From CAVVZJ01 sp963752755 (lineage in GTDB: Bacteria; Planctomycetota; Planctomycetia; Isosphaerales; Isosphaeraceae), in NCBI GenBank assembly GCA_963752755.1, contig CAVVZJ010000005.1, positions 62,001 through 126,000 on the forward strand: a stretch of DNA of 64,000 bases. Reading direction: 5' to 3'. The position numbers were made by a program, and so were the translations under genes. Shown piece after piece: positions 29,601-37,580 of this stretch (the stretch's first letter is position 1; the number at the start of each line of letters is the position of its first letter). A model generated the notes under the pieces. It was not told the origin of the DNA. It did not search any database and saw only the letters and a program-made list of their open reading frames with translations.

Positions 29601-30884
29601 GGGCCGGGAGGCGAAGAGGTGGAAGGCGATGGCCCCCAGCGAGAACACGTCGGACGCCTCGGTGACCTTGCGGTCGTCCGCCATGGCCTCCGGCGACATG
29701 TAGACGAAGGCTTGCGACTCGACCAGATCCTCGACGACGGTCGCCCGGCCCGACGTGGAGGCCGACTCCCGGACGCCGACCTGCCAGTTGTAGATCTGGA
29801 GCCTGGGGATCGGCGAGGCGGCGTCGGTGACCAGGATGCTCTGGGGGCTCAGAGCCCGGTGGACCACCCGCTTGCGGTGGGCGTACCGGACGGCGTCGGC
29901 GACCTGGCGGAGCAGGCCGAGTCGCCCGTCGGCGGTGAGCCGGTGGCCCGTCGTCGCCAGGTACTGGTCGAAGCGGACGGCGTGGGGGTCGAGGTAGCGG
30001 AAGAAGAGGGCCGGGCCGTTCTCGTGCTCCTTGTAGTCGAGCACGGGCAGGATGCCGGGGTGGTCGAGCGTCTGGATGATCTGGAACTCACGGGCCGCCG
30101 CCCGCCGGAGCCGCTGACGGTCCTCCTCCGAGGACGCCTGGGCGACGGTGTACTGGCGGACCCGGCAATGCACGTCGTCGAACGAAGTGTGCCTGGCGAG
30201 CCAGTCCTGGTAGCCCGCCCCGTCGGCGATCAGCTCCGTGAGGACGTAGTCGCCCACCCGGCGAGCCCGCTGAGACGGGCGGATGCCCGCCTGCTCCATC
30301 GCTCGGGACAACGCCTTGGCGACCTTCGTGTCGATGGCCGAGCGGGGGTCCGGATCGATCCCCGGACAGTCCCGGTTCAGGAGGGCGGCCATGATGCCCT
30401 TGCGCTCGGGCCGATCCCCCTCGGCGGGCCGGTCCTTCAGGGCGACCCGGTTGCGGGCCGGGCCGGTGAGGTCGAGCTGCACCTCGTCGGCCGAGAGGAA
30501 GACCAGGGCGTCGAGCCAGGGAACCTTGACCTTCTCGACGGCGGCCTGGGCCTTGAGCAGGGACGAGAGGGCCTTCGCCTTGCGGTTGGCCAGGATGACG
30601 GGGTTGTCCTCGGACCTCGCCCTGCCGCCGGTCGTGCGGGTCCACGAGCCCGCATCCCCGGTGATCCGGCCCTCCCACGCCTTGCACTCGACCAGCCAGA
30701 AGCCCTGCTTGGTGAGGACCAGCAGATCGACCTCGTAGATCGCCCCGTCGTCGGCCTGGAACTCGAAGTTGGACCAGGCCCGGTACGGGTCGTGGTCCGG
30801 CAACGCCTTGCGGACGAAGTCGAGTCCCCGCCGTTCCCACTCGAACTTCGAGGGGGTGATGATGTTCCAGCGGGGGGATTCCAT
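26670..30884 (-). CDS. pglW: BREX-2 serine/threonine kinase PglW
   Basis: The clean 1,404-residue frame starts at ATG 30884 (MESPRWNIITPSKFEWERRG), the family start; the frame stays open upstream but without family sequence. Residues about 15-150 are a NERD nuclease-related domain (YEVDLLVLTKQGFWLVECKAW). A first kinase-like domain (about 220-500) has VVHRALSPQSILV where HRD is expected and lacks DFG, so it looks inactive. A second (about 540-830) has GQGATATALLV, YVLKVAM, VAHRDVKPDNVGI and LFDFSLANA and should be active. The rest includes helix-hairpin-helix-like segments (LMRGVGYRTRREIIDYV) and a helix-turn-helix (SQSDIADSLDISRARVGQV). PglW is specific to type 2 BREX and is thought to regulate the other components by phosphorylation. 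Confidence 0.93.
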   Translation of the reverse strand: MESPRWNIITPSKFEWERRGLDFVRKALPDHDPYRAWSNFEFQADDGAIYEVDLLVLTKQGFWLVECKAWEGRITGDAGSWTRTTGGRARSEDNPVILANRKAKALSSLLKAQAAVEKVKVPWLDALVFLSADEVQLDLTGPARNRVALKDRPAEGDRPERKGIMAALLNRDCPGIDPDPRSAIDTKVAKALSRAMEQAGIRPSQRARRVGDYVLTELIADGAGYQDWLARHTSFDDVHCRVRQYTVAQASSEEDRQRLRRAAAREFQIIQTLDHPGILPVLDYKEHENGPALFFRYLDPHAVRFDQYLATTGHRLTADGRLGLLRQVADAVRYAHRKRVVHRALSPQSILVTDAASPIPRLQIYNWQVGVRESASTSGRATVVEDLVESQAFVYMSPEAMADDRKVTEASDVFSLGAIAFHLFASRPPATGPTDLARILREQKGLSLSSVLDGAGPKLEELIRWSTHPDVLTRIGSVEDFLTLLDDVEDELTAPAEAVVVDPLQARRGDRLEHGFVVERVLGQGATATALLVKKDEKEYVLKVAMSDEQDARLHEEAEALRSLHSEFIVAIEDELVIGGRSVLVLQKAGDRTLAALLRAEGVPGLEMLARYGDDLLSAVSSLERHGVAHRDVKPDNVGIRTLTKGRNQLILFDFSLANAPLDNIRVGTPGYTDPFLAQRKPRRWDLHAERYSAAATLYEMALGAGVLPQWGDGKSDPAMTDAELAIDAEKFDAGVREGLVRFFRKALDRDPEARFHNADEMRWAWQQVFQEAEGRTITTPGGEEVDLRVSLEQADLTTPVAALGLSTRALNALERADILTVRNLLEYPTGDIHLMRGVGYRTRREIIDYVTQLRGRFPGVDPARTKDEPSPDEPSGPPTLERLEHRVVGVKIPKKDAEWRIRTALLGVEANGFKSPDHWPSQSDIADSLDISRARVGQVVTADRARWAKDSAITAFRHELCEQVQRLGGVVTIAELIDLTILLRPAAGASESAHQQQMASAVARAAVETETSMAVPRFQVRRVAGKVVVACSAELAAFAEELGRKADRLAESDPLPPPLRVFQELYEVSQPQQPLGCQPFGNERLLKLAAAMGRAAAVSPRQELYPRGMAAERALRLGLGALSGLGLGDGEDGFTIEQIRDRLRSRYPEAEPLPGRPDLDALLHRVGLEVRWDDERKVYRRRDATINVTSGSSIPGRRTTATSTRKVEVTPDLAEARQFEERLRHAHADGGFLVLTVRPSRMRRCEDELLRRFELERVSFDDLFFEALRREAEALEIDWKVVEQADGADRSSPDWGNLMHLVARVAPKIAAELCDRREHLLMVHPGLIARYDQMAVLETLRDRVGHDVPCPGLWVLVAADGQHDLPVLDNAEIPLITPGQRARVSEAWIENVHRGGRQTAGSV

Positions 30885-30925
30885 GCACGACCTCGGCCCG
30901 GCACCGCCCGGTTCGCAAAGATGAC

Positions 30926-31132
30926 CTATTGGACCTGATCCCTGGGGGCGGCCCGATCGACCTGACTCAGGAGGGTATCGAGGTCTTGCTGGCGGAACAG
31001 CCGGTAGCGGTTGACCGGGTGCCGCTCCGCCAGGATCTTCCCCGCCCGCTCCCAGTTGCGGAGGGTGTTCGGGGAGACCCCGAGGTACTCGGCGGCCTCG
31101 GAGATCCGCAAGAAATCCCGCAGCTTGGCCAC
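30926..31132 (-). CDS. Small helix-turn-helix (MerR/excisionase-type) DNA-binding protein
   Basis: The 68-residue protein reads RISEAAEYLGVSPNTLRNWE, a MerR/excisionase-type winged helix-turn-helix, followed by GKILAERHPVNRYRLFRQQD, the usual wing and end. It lacks an effector domain. It ends 41 bases before pglW on the same strand and so heads the BREX operon. A role as local regulator is inferred from place; it could instead be a leftover excisionase of a mobile element. Confidence 0.88.
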   Translation of the reverse strand: MAKLRDFLRISEAAEYLGVSPNTLRNWERAGKILAERHPVNRYRLFRQQDLDTLLSQVDRAAPRDQVQ

Positions 31133-31168
31133 TGACCGGCCTCCACGAGCGGCGACGATCGTTGGTCA

Positions 31169-31196
31169 ACCTTACCAGACTCTGCCCGAGTTGCAA
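31169..31196 (-). promoter_or_regulatory. Candidate promoter of the HTH-pglW unit
   Basis: On the minus strand TTGCAA (31196-31191) and TAAGGT (31174-31169) are 16 bases apart, 37 bases before the HTH start codon. The stretch is locally less GC-rich. The match to consensus is moderate only. Confidence 0.3.
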
Positions 31197-31292
31197 GCGT
31201 GGTGGAGATTTCGGTAGGCGGCAAGCCCTCCGACCAACACCACCGGCAAACGTGCTTGGAAAGCCTCATTGCCTCGACTGCCATAGACAACA

Positions 31293-31901
31293 TCACCGCC
31301 CCAGCCGCTCCGATGCGATCCGCACGTACCGCTCCTCCCGTTCGATGCCCAGATAGCGCCGCCCGCACCCTCTGGCGGCCAAGAGCGTCTGACCGCTGCC
31401 GCAGAACGGGTCGAGCACCAAGTCCCCCTCCGTGCTGAACGTCCTGACCAGCTGATCGGCCAGGGCGAGCGGGAAGACCGCCGGGTGGTCCACGCCGGGC
31501 TCGTTGCCACCGACGGAGGCGACCAGCACGTCGTCGATCCGGGTCACGCCGCTGGCGCTGCCGACGCCCTGGCCGCCGTTGAGCGGGCTCGGCCCTCCCA
31601 CCCCGAACCGCAGCGACCCCTCGAAGCCCAGCCTCGCCGACTCCCGGCCGCACGCCTTGAGGTCGCAGTAGGGGTCGGGCGACCGGCCGTACCAGAGGAC
31701 GCTCTCCCATATCCGACGGGGCCGGTGCAGGCTCCCCAGCGGCGGGGCGTCGGGCTTGTACCAGACCAGCTCCTCGCACTCGCACCTTCCCGCCTCCCTC
31801 AACGCCAGGCGGAGTCTAACCCCGGTAGGTCGGTGACCTGCGGGAGGATCTGGCGTCGGGACCACCGCCGGGCTAGGCTTGGAGGTGAGCACGAATCCCA
31901 C
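31293..31901 (-). pseudogene. Site-specific DNA methyltransferase, C-terminal part
   Basis: About 170 residues at the 3' end read as the end of a beta-class N4/N6 DNA methyltransferase: EELVWYKPDAPPLG, RRIWESVLWYG, HPAVFPLALADQLVRTFS, LVLDPFCGSGQTLLAARG (SAM-binding motif I) and YLGIEREERYVRIASERL. The catalytic (D/N)PPY motif and everything before it are missing; the first 35 residues of the open frame do not look native. The loss may be linked to the divergent ParB-methyltransferase gene that starts 27 bases beyond. The gene ends about 160 bases before the HTH gene of the BREX operon. Confidence 0.65.
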
Positions 31902-31927
31902 AACCTGCGAGCGAACCGGAACATCGG

Positions 31928-33409
31928 ATGGCGACCGCCCCCCGCACGAAGAAAATGCCCCGCCCCGCCGACGCCTCGGTGCGTCCTCGATACGAGCCGG
32001 TGTTGGGACTTCCCCCGCACCTCCCGGAGCAATACTCCGCCCTGCGAGACAACATCGCCCTCAACGGCGTCCTGGTGCCGATCCTGGTCGATGGCGACGG
32101 CCCGGTCCGCCTCATCATCGACGGCGATCATCGCAAACGCATCGCCGACGAACTCGGCTACGACTGCCCCGAGGTCGTCAAGCCGGGGCTGACCTACCCG
32201 GAGAAGCGGACGCTGGCCCGAGCCCTGAACCTGGCCCGGAGGCAACTCGACCAGGCGGGCAAGCGGGCGATCGTCGCCGACCAGCTGCGGGAGACGCCCG
32301 AGCGGTCGAACCGGCTGATCGGCAGGCAGCTGGGCGTCCACCATGCGACCGTTGCGGCGGTGCGGGCGGACCTCGAAGGAACTGGTCAGATTATCCAGTT
32401 GGAGCGGACGGTCGGGGCCGACGGGAAGTCCCGCCCCTCCGCCCGCCCGGTCGATCACGAGGGCTGCAATGTCGATGATCGTCGGGGGCAGGATACGGAT
32501 GCCGCCCCCGACCCGGCCGATCGGCGGATCAAGTACGACCCCAAGCCCACGCCGACCGTCCACCGCACGAAGTCCGAGCGCAACGCCCGGATCGCCGCCA
32601 CGACCCTGATCCACGGCGACTGCCGGGAGGCGTTGAAGGCCATCCCCTCCGGGAGCGTCGATGCGGTCGTCGCCGACCCGATCTACCCGGAGGTGCGGCG
32701 GGATTACGGCCGCCTCACGGAGCCGCAGTGGCACGACCTGATGCGGGGCGTCCTGGCCGAGTGCCGCCGCCTCCTCAAGCCCACCGGGTCGGCCGTCTTC
32801 ATCATCCAGCCGAACTTCGAGCGGCTCGGGCGGATGCGGCTCTGGCCCTGGGAGTTCGTCGCCTGGGCCGGGCGGGAGTGGAACCTCGTGCAGGACGCCT
32901 ACTGGTGGGCGATCGACGCCATGCCGCTGGCCGGGACCGACCGCAGGGTCGGCCTGCTCCGGCAGTCGGTCAAGCTGTGCGTCTGGCTGGGGCCGCCCGA
33001 TTGCTACAGGAACCAGGACGGCGTGCTCTGGACCCCCTCGGAGGCGACCTCGGCCCGGCGGCGGTCCGACCTCGCCCTGCGGGAGGGGCGCAACGGCCGG
33101 AGCTTCCGCAACGGGACAATCGCCGGGGCCGCCGCCGAGCGGGGCGGGACGACACCGTTCAACCTGATCCCCGCCCCGACCGGGGGCCAGCCCGGCGGGA
33201 CGGAAGGCCACCCGGCCCCGACCCCCTACGACGTGGCGGCCTGGTGGTGCCGCTACCTCCTGCCGGAGGGCGGCGTCCTGCTGGACCCGTTCTGCGGCAG
33301 CGGCACGATGCTGATGGCGGGCCTGGACCACGGGGCGTCGAAGGTGATCGGGATTGAACGGGAGGCGAAGTACATCGAGGTCGCCAGGCGGCGGGTCTCG
33401 TGCAGTTGA
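31928..33409 (+). CDS. ParB-like domain fused to a DNA methyltransferase
   Basis: The 493-residue protein has a ParB/Srx-type N-terminal part (residues 30-130: LRDNIALNGVLVPILVDGDG, IIDGDHRKRIADELGY, a helical segment with RLIGRQLGVHHATVAAVRADL acting as helix-turn-helix) and a beta-class methyltransferase from about residue 225: TLIHGDCREALKAIP, VVADPIYPEV as the catalytic DPPY variant, and LLDPFCGSGTMLMAGLDHG as motif I with IGIEREAKYIEVARRR. Such fusions are carried by phages and plasmids and methylate DNA as orphan enzymes. There is no cognate nuclease beside it. The DPIY variant of the active site is unusual. Confidence 0.88.
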   Translation: MATAPRTKKMPRPADASVRPRYEPVLGLPPHLPEQYSALRDNIALNGVLVPILVDGDGPVRLIIDGDHRKRIADELGYDCPEVVKPGLTYPEKRTLARALNLARRQLDQAGKRAIVADQLRETPERSNRLIGRQLGVHHATVAAVRADLEGTGQIIQLERTVGADGKSRPSARPVDHEGCNVDDRRGQDTDAAPDPADRRIKYDPKPTPTVHRTKSERNARIAATTLIHGDCREALKAIPSGSVDAVVADPIYPEVRRDYGRLTEPQWHDLMRGVLAECRRLLKPTGSAVFIIQPNFERLGRMRLWPWEFVAWAGREWNLVQDAYWWAIDAMPLAGTDRRVGLLRQSVKLCVWLGPPDCYRNQDGVLWTPSEATSARRRSDLALREGRNGRSFRNGTIAGAAAERGGTTPFNLIPAPTGGQPGGTEGHPAPTPYDVAAWWCRYLLPEGGVLLDPFCGSGTMLMAGLDHGASKVIGIEREAKYIEVARRRVSCS

Positions 33410-33717
33410 GGAGGGCCGCCAACGGCCGGGAGCAGCGTTCGCCGTCAACCGTCGGGTCGCCCGGACGCCGGCCCCCGCTCGGATTTGGACCGGAATCCGC
33501 CGTCGCCCCAAGCGGCTGTCACGTCTTCGGCAGGCCGGACTCTGACCCCAGAACGCCAGCGGGACGGTGGAGACTTGGTGCGGCCGGTGCTCGCTGTTCG
33601 AGCCGGCTCAGCAGGTCGCCGAGAGCCGATCGGTCGGGGCGGCCTACAGTGCCCTCATGGGGGCGTCACGTGAGCCGCCTCGTCTGTATCGATCTCCTCC
33701 CACGGCTCGCCGCCAGC
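33410..33717. other. 308-bp spacer, no gene seen
   Basis: No credible protein or RNA gene is recognised between the ParB-methyltransferase and the acetolactate decarboxylase. The region should hold the promoter of the latter. Confidence 0.5.
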
Positions 33718-34536
33718 ATGACGACCAGGCTCCTCATCCCCGTCTGCCTCGGCCTGCTGTCGCTGCACGCCTGCACGCCGTCCGTGCCGGTCGCCGCCCC
33801 CGACCCCGACCGGATCACCCAGGTCTCGGTCATCTACGCCCTGATGGTGGGCCGCTACGACGGCGTGATGCCGATCCCCGAGCTGCTCCGCCACGGCGAC
33901 TTCGGCGTCGGCACCCTCGACCACCTGGACGGCGAGCTGGTCGTCCTCGACGGCAGGGCGTATCAGGTCCGGGGCGACGGCGTGGTCGCCGAGGTCGGAC
34001 CCGGCCGCTCCACCCCGTTTGCGGTCGTCACCCCGTTCGACCCCGACGGCGAGTTCCCCTGCCCGGAGGTCGCCAGCCTCACGGACCTGGACGCCCGCCT
34101 CGACGAGGCCCTGCCGCAGAAGAACAACTTCGTCGCCATCCGGGTCGATGGGAGGTTCGCCTCGATGACGCTCCGCAGCGTCCACCGCCAGGAGCCGCCG
34201 TACAGGCCCCTGGCCGAGGTCGCCCAGGGCCAGTCGGTCTGGACGCACACCGACCTGGGCGGCACTCTGGTGGGCATCCGCTGCCCGGCCTGGGTCGGGG
34301 GCCTCAACGTCCCCGGCTACCACTGGCATTTCCTCTCGAACGACCGCAAGGTCGGCGGGCACGTGCTGGACTGCCGGGTCGGTGAGGGCCGGGTGCGCCA
34401 CGACGTGTGCCGCAGCTGGGAGGTGAAGCTGGACGGCTCCGCCGAGTTCAACCGGGCGGATCTCGGCAAGGATCAGGGCAGTGACCTGCGTCGGGTGGAA
34501 AGCTCCCGAGGTGGGGGCGGCGAGCCGGGGCGGTGA
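33718..34536 (+). CDS. budA: Alpha-acetolactate decarboxylase
   Basis: The protein has about 272 residues from the ATG at 33718; the first 20 (TTRLLIPVCLGLLSLHAC) look like a lipoprotein signal with the Cys as lipid site. The core matches BudA: VIYALMVGRYDGVMPIPELL, HGDFGVGTLDHLDGELVVLDG, TPFAVVTPFDPDG, and the zinc-site region RCPAWVGGLNVPGYHWHFLS followed by DRKVGGHVLDC. The enzyme converts 2-acetolactate to acetoin and CO2. Export with a lipid anchor is odd for this enzyme, though secreted forms exist. No acetolactate synthase or acetoin reductase is nearby. Confidence 0.9.
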   Translation: MTTRLLIPVCLGLLSLHACTPSVPVAAPDPDRITQVSVIYALMVGRYDGVMPIPELLRHGDFGVGTLDHLDGELVVLDGRAYQVRGDGVVAEVGPGRSTPFAVVTPFDPDGEFPCPEVASLTDLDARLDEALPQKNNFVAIRVDGRFASMTLRSVHRQEPPYRPLAEVAQGQSVWTHTDLGGTLVGIRCPAWVGGLNVPGYHWHFLSNDRKVGGHVLDCRVGEGRVRHDVCRSWEVKLDGSAEFNRADLGKDQGSDLRRVESSRGGGGEPGR

Positions 34537-34579
34537 GATCGGAGAATCGGGATGGCCGATCCCAAGGGAGAAGGCGCAA

Positions 34580-35029
34580 ATGAACATAGAGGTGAGGCTC
34601 CGAATCGTCCTGGAGAGCCCGCCCGCTGGCGTGGATTTCGGCCTGCAACTGGGCAAGGAGTCCGACTACAGGACGGTCCGGACGCAGCGGTCGCAGGGGG
34701 ATGACCTCCGCTTCGACGGCATGGTGACGGCGAAGGGCGATCGTGGCGACGGCCCGCCGAACTTCCTCGGCCCCCTGACCCAGGGGCCTCCGGCGGGTCG
34801 CTTCCTCTACATCGACATCGGCAAGTCGGCGGGCCAGGTGGACAGCGGGTGGGAGCGGAGGATCAAGGTGCCGCTGGGCGGCATCACATGGGAGATGATC
34901 GAAGGGGTGGCGGCCGACCCGGAGCTGGTCCTCGAAGGCAGGGTGCCGGGCACGGGGAGGGACGGCGGGCCGAGTTGTGCGACCGTGCATCCCGCCCTCG
35001 GCTGGAGGCCCGCACGTCGCACACGATGA
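34580..35029 (+). CDS. DUF5990 family protein
   Basis: The 149-residue protein starts at ATG 34580 behind a gggagaagg ribosome site. It matches DUF5990 along its length: RLRIVLESPPAGVDFGLQLG, RTQRSQGDDLRFDG, FLGPLTQGPPAGRFLYIDIG, ERRIKVPLGGITWEMIE. The family is predicted to be a small beta-rich cytosolic protein of unknown function and is often encoded near stress genes. It follows budA by 43 bases on the same strand and may share its message. Confidence 0.82.
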   Translation: MNIEVRLRIVLESPPAGVDFGLQLGKESDYRTVRTQRSQGDDLRFDGMVTAKGDRGDGPPNFLGPLTQGPPAGRFLYIDIGKSAGQVDSGWERRIKVPLGGITWEMIEGVAADPELVLEGRVPGTGRDGGPSCATVHPALGWRPARRTR

Positions 35030-35218
35030 CTAAGCGAGGCTGGGTGGCCGGCGAGGTGGAAGGCCCATCGGGGGTCGACTCGCCGTCACCGCCGTCATCG
35101 AGGAGACGGCTCCATCGCTCGGACGCCCCCGTCGTAGACGAGCGTCGAGGCGTCCGATTAGGATGATGCCCACCAAGAGCAGGTTCCATGGATCTGGGCG
35201 CCTCGTGTAGGAGCCCTG

Positions 35219-36463
35219 ATGGCACTCCGAATCGGGATCACGGTGCTCCTGATCACTCTCCTCGGCATCTCGACCCCCGTGGTCTGGGCCGGGGAGCCCC
35301 CGAAGCCGAGGCCCTTGATCCTGGCGCACTACATGCCCTGGTTCGAGGCGAAGCCGGTCAGCGAGACCTGGGGCTGGCACTGGACCATGGGCCACTTCGA
35401 CCCGGAGCGGTCGGACCCGCAGGGCCGGCGGGAGATCGCCTCACACTACTATCCCTTGATCGGACCCTACGATTCGGCCGACCCCGACGTGCTGGAGTAC
35501 CACACCCTCCTGATGAAGGTCGCCGGGATCGACGGCGTGGTCGCCGACTGGTACGGCAGCGAGGACTTCAACGACTACGCCTCGATCCACCGCCGCACGA
35601 CGGCCCTGTTCGACTCGCTCAAGAGACGAGGGCTCAAGTTGGCCGTCTGCTACGAGGACCGTGCCCTCAAGGCGATGGCCGAGCGGAACCGATGGACGCC
35701 CGCCCAGGCCGTCGAGCACGGCAAGGCCCATCTGACGTTCTGCGAGGAGATTTGGTTCCGAGAGCCCGCCTACGTGAGGCTGGAGGGTAAGCCGCTCCTG
35801 ATGGTCTTCGGGCCGGACTATCTGAAGTCGCCGCAATGGGAGGCCATCCTTACGGGGATGCGACCGGCACCGGCATTCCTCACGTTGCATGAGCGTCGGC
35901 CCCCGGCGATCGGGAGCTTCGCCTGGCCCCCGATGTGGGCGTCGAAGGACGGCGTGCTGGACCAGAAGGAACTGGACGCTTATCTCGACCGCTTCGCCGA
36001 GCAGGAGGGCCTGAAGGTCGCCTGCGCCTTCCCCGGCTTCCACGACATCTACAAGGAAGCGGGCGTCCAGCCGTCTCACGGCTTCTTCGATGCCCGCAAC
36101 GGCGAGACCTTCCGACGCATCCTCGAACGAGCCCTGGCGTCGGGTAGCCCCGTGGTCCAGGTCGCCACCTGGAACGACTTCGGCGAGGGCACCTGCGTCG
36201 AGCCGTCCCGTGAGTACGGCTACCGCTACCTGGAGGCGGTCCAGGAAGCCCGAGGCAAGTACCCCGGCGAGCCCTTCCCCTATCGAGCGGCCGACCTCCG
36301 GCTCCCCCTGCGGGTCTACGGGCTCCGCAAGAAGATCGACCCGTCGTCCCCGCAGCGTCAGGCCCTCGACGATGCGGTCGCCTCGCTCCTCTCCGCCGAC
36401 GGCCCCGGTGCCTCGAAACGGCTGGAAGTCCTGGAGCGGACCGCACCGCCCTCCCCCAAGTAG
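35219..36463 (+). CDS. Secreted glycoside hydrolase, GH71/GH99-like
   Basis: The 414-residue protein starts with a signal peptide (ITVLLITLLGISTPVVWAG, cleavage near residue 24). The rest fits a GH99/GH71-like TIM barrel: PLILAHYMPWFEAKP, WHWTMGHFDPER, ASHYYPLIGPYDSAD, VLEYHTLLMKVAGIDGVVADWYG, LKLAVCYEDRAL, LLMVFGPDYLKSP and VQVATWNDFGEGTCVEPSREYGYRYLEAV, where the Asn-Asp-x-Gly-Glu stretch would hold the catalytic acids. Enzymes of this group act on alpha-mannosides or alpha-glucans. The exact substrate cannot be told. The gene is monocistronic. Confidence 0.85.
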   Translation: MALRIGITVLLITLLGISTPVVWAGEPPKPRPLILAHYMPWFEAKPVSETWGWHWTMGHFDPERSDPQGRREIASHYYPLIGPYDSADPDVLEYHTLLMKVAGIDGVVADWYGSEDFNDYASIHRRTTALFDSLKRRGLKLAVCYEDRALKAMAERNRWTPAQAVEHGKAHLTFCEEIWFREPAYVRLEGKPLLMVFGPDYLKSPQWEAILTGMRPAPAFLTLHERRPPAIGSFAWPPMWASKDGVLDQKELDAYLDRFAEQEGLKVACAFPGFHDIYKEAGVQPSHGFFDARNGETFRRILERALASGSPVVQVATWNDFGEGTCVEPSREYGYRYLEAVQEARGKYPGEPFPYRAADLRLPLRVYGLRKKIDPSSPQRQALDDAVASLLSADGPGASKRLEVLERTAPPSPK

Positions 36464-36580
36464 GCGAGATTGATTCGTGAATCATCCGTCCGACGCCGCA
36501 AGAACAATCCGTGTTGGGCCGACCTTCGATCGGACGAGAACGGGAGGGGTGGCGAGCGACCGAAGTCCTCACGAGAGGCG

Positions 36581-37051
36581 ATGATGGCGAAGAAGAAACC
36601 GGCCGATGATGTGTCGATCGGCAAGTTCGACATCCTGGCCACGTACACCTGCGCCAAGGGGCTACTCAACGGCCTGGACGACGACGAGGCCAGGGAGCGG
36701 GGCATGGTGGCGGCCGTCATGGGGGCCAAGGCCCGCATGGGGCACACGGGCGGCTCTCCCCACGATGACTACCAGGCCGACAAGGACGCCGCCGAGAAGA
36801 AGAAGACCACGATCACCGCCGAGTCGTTCAACCATCAGGTCGCCGACAAGATGGGTGAGTTCTTCGACGCCGTGTTCCTGCCGACGATGAAGAAACTGGT
36901 GGAGTCGGGCCTGGGCTACGACGAGGTGAAGCGACTGGTGAAGATCCCGACCACCTGGGGTGCCAAGATCACCGGCGAGCAGTTCGAGGAGCGTCTGAAG
37001 GGTGCCATCGGGGGAGCGAAGAAGCGTCCGCCGTCACGCCGCAAGGGATGA
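36581..37051 (+). CDS. Conserved hypothetical protein, helical
   Basis: The frame begins at ATG 36581 (or 36584) behind gagagg and encodes about 156 residues. It is rich in Lys at both ends (MAKKKPADD; AKKRPPSRRKG). The middle reads DILATYTCAKGLLNG, AAVMGAKARMGHTG, then a Lys-rich stretch and FFDAVFLPTMKKLVESGLGYDEVKRLVKIPTTWG. I do not recognise a family. The basic ends suggest nucleic-acid binding, which is only inference. It converges with the GNAT gene. Confidence 0.65.
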   Translation: MMAKKKPADDVSIGKFDILATYTCAKGLLNGLDDDEARERGMVAAVMGAKARMGHTGGSPHDDYQADKDAAEKKKTTITAESFNHQVADKMGEFFDAVFLPTMKKLVESGLGYDEVKRLVKIPTTWGAKITGEQFEERLKGAIGGAKKRPPSRRKG

Positions 37052-37073
37052 CACCGGCTCGGCCTGCCGTCCC

Positions 37074-37580
37074 TCAAGCCAACCCGAACGGCGGCGGGTA
37101 GCGGACCTTGCCCTCGACGCCCTCCAGGGCACCCGGCACCAGCTCGGCCGCCATGAACGCCGGACACGAGAACGGCGATCTCAGCCGCCCGGCCAGCTCC
37201 GCCGAGAACCCGAACCGGCGGTAGAGCTCGGGGTGCCCGAGGACCACGACGATCCGATGCCCGGCGTCCCTGCACGCCCGCAGCCCCTCCCGGACCAGCA
37301 GCGAGCCGATCCCCCGCCGCTGGTGGGACGGGAGCACCGCCAGCGGGGCCAGGGCGAGGGCCTCGACGGTGCCGATCGCCGTCACGATCGGTAGGTCGCC
37401 GAAGAGGATGTGGCCGACGACCCGGCCGCCCTCCTCGGCGACCAGGGATGCCCGGACGTAGCCCCCATCCCGCAAGTCAGCGACCAGGCGGGCCTCGTCC
37501 TCCCCGCCGAAGGCGAGCCGGTTCACCTCCCGGATGGCGTCATCGTCCGTGGGCATCTCGGGACGGATGACCGGGCTCAT
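37074..37580 (-). CDS. GNAT family N-acetyltransferase
   Basis: The 168-residue protein is a single GNAT domain: VIRPEMPTDDDAIREVNRLAF, VAEEGGRVVGHILFGDLP, LAPLAVLPSHQRRGIGSLLV (the acetyl-CoA pyrophosphate loop, motif A) and IVVVLGHPELYRRFGFSAEL. The EVNRLAFGG start is typical of a widespread group of uncharacterised acetyltransferases. Its ATG overlaps the stop of the macro-NADAR gene (ATGA at 37577-37580), so the two are translated together and may work on related substrates. Confidence 0.9.
   Translation of the reverse strand: MSPVIRPEMPTDDDAIREVNRLAFGGEDEARLVADLRDGGYVRASLVAEEGGRVVGHILFGDLPIVTAIGTVEALALAPLAVLPSHQRRGIGSLLVREGLRACRDAGHRIVVVLGHPELYRRFGFSAELAGRLRSPFSCPAFMAAELVPGALEGVEGKVRYPPPFGLA

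Noticed and set aside
26688..30938. Open frame of more than 1,400 codons opposite pglW
   Set aside because: It is the antisense shadow of a GC-rich gene; its translation is low-complexity (Val/Leu/Asp/Gly/Arg) with no domain, while the other strand gives clear PglW motifs.
33480..33660. Possible tRNA in the spacer before budA
   Set aside because: A TTCGAGCC-like T-loop word was noticed, but no acceptor stem or anticodon arm can be formed around it.
37044..37066. Seventh copy of the hairpin leader
   Set aside because: gacaccggct matches only the first nine bases of the 11-mer and no start codon follows at the right distance; it lies between convergent genes.
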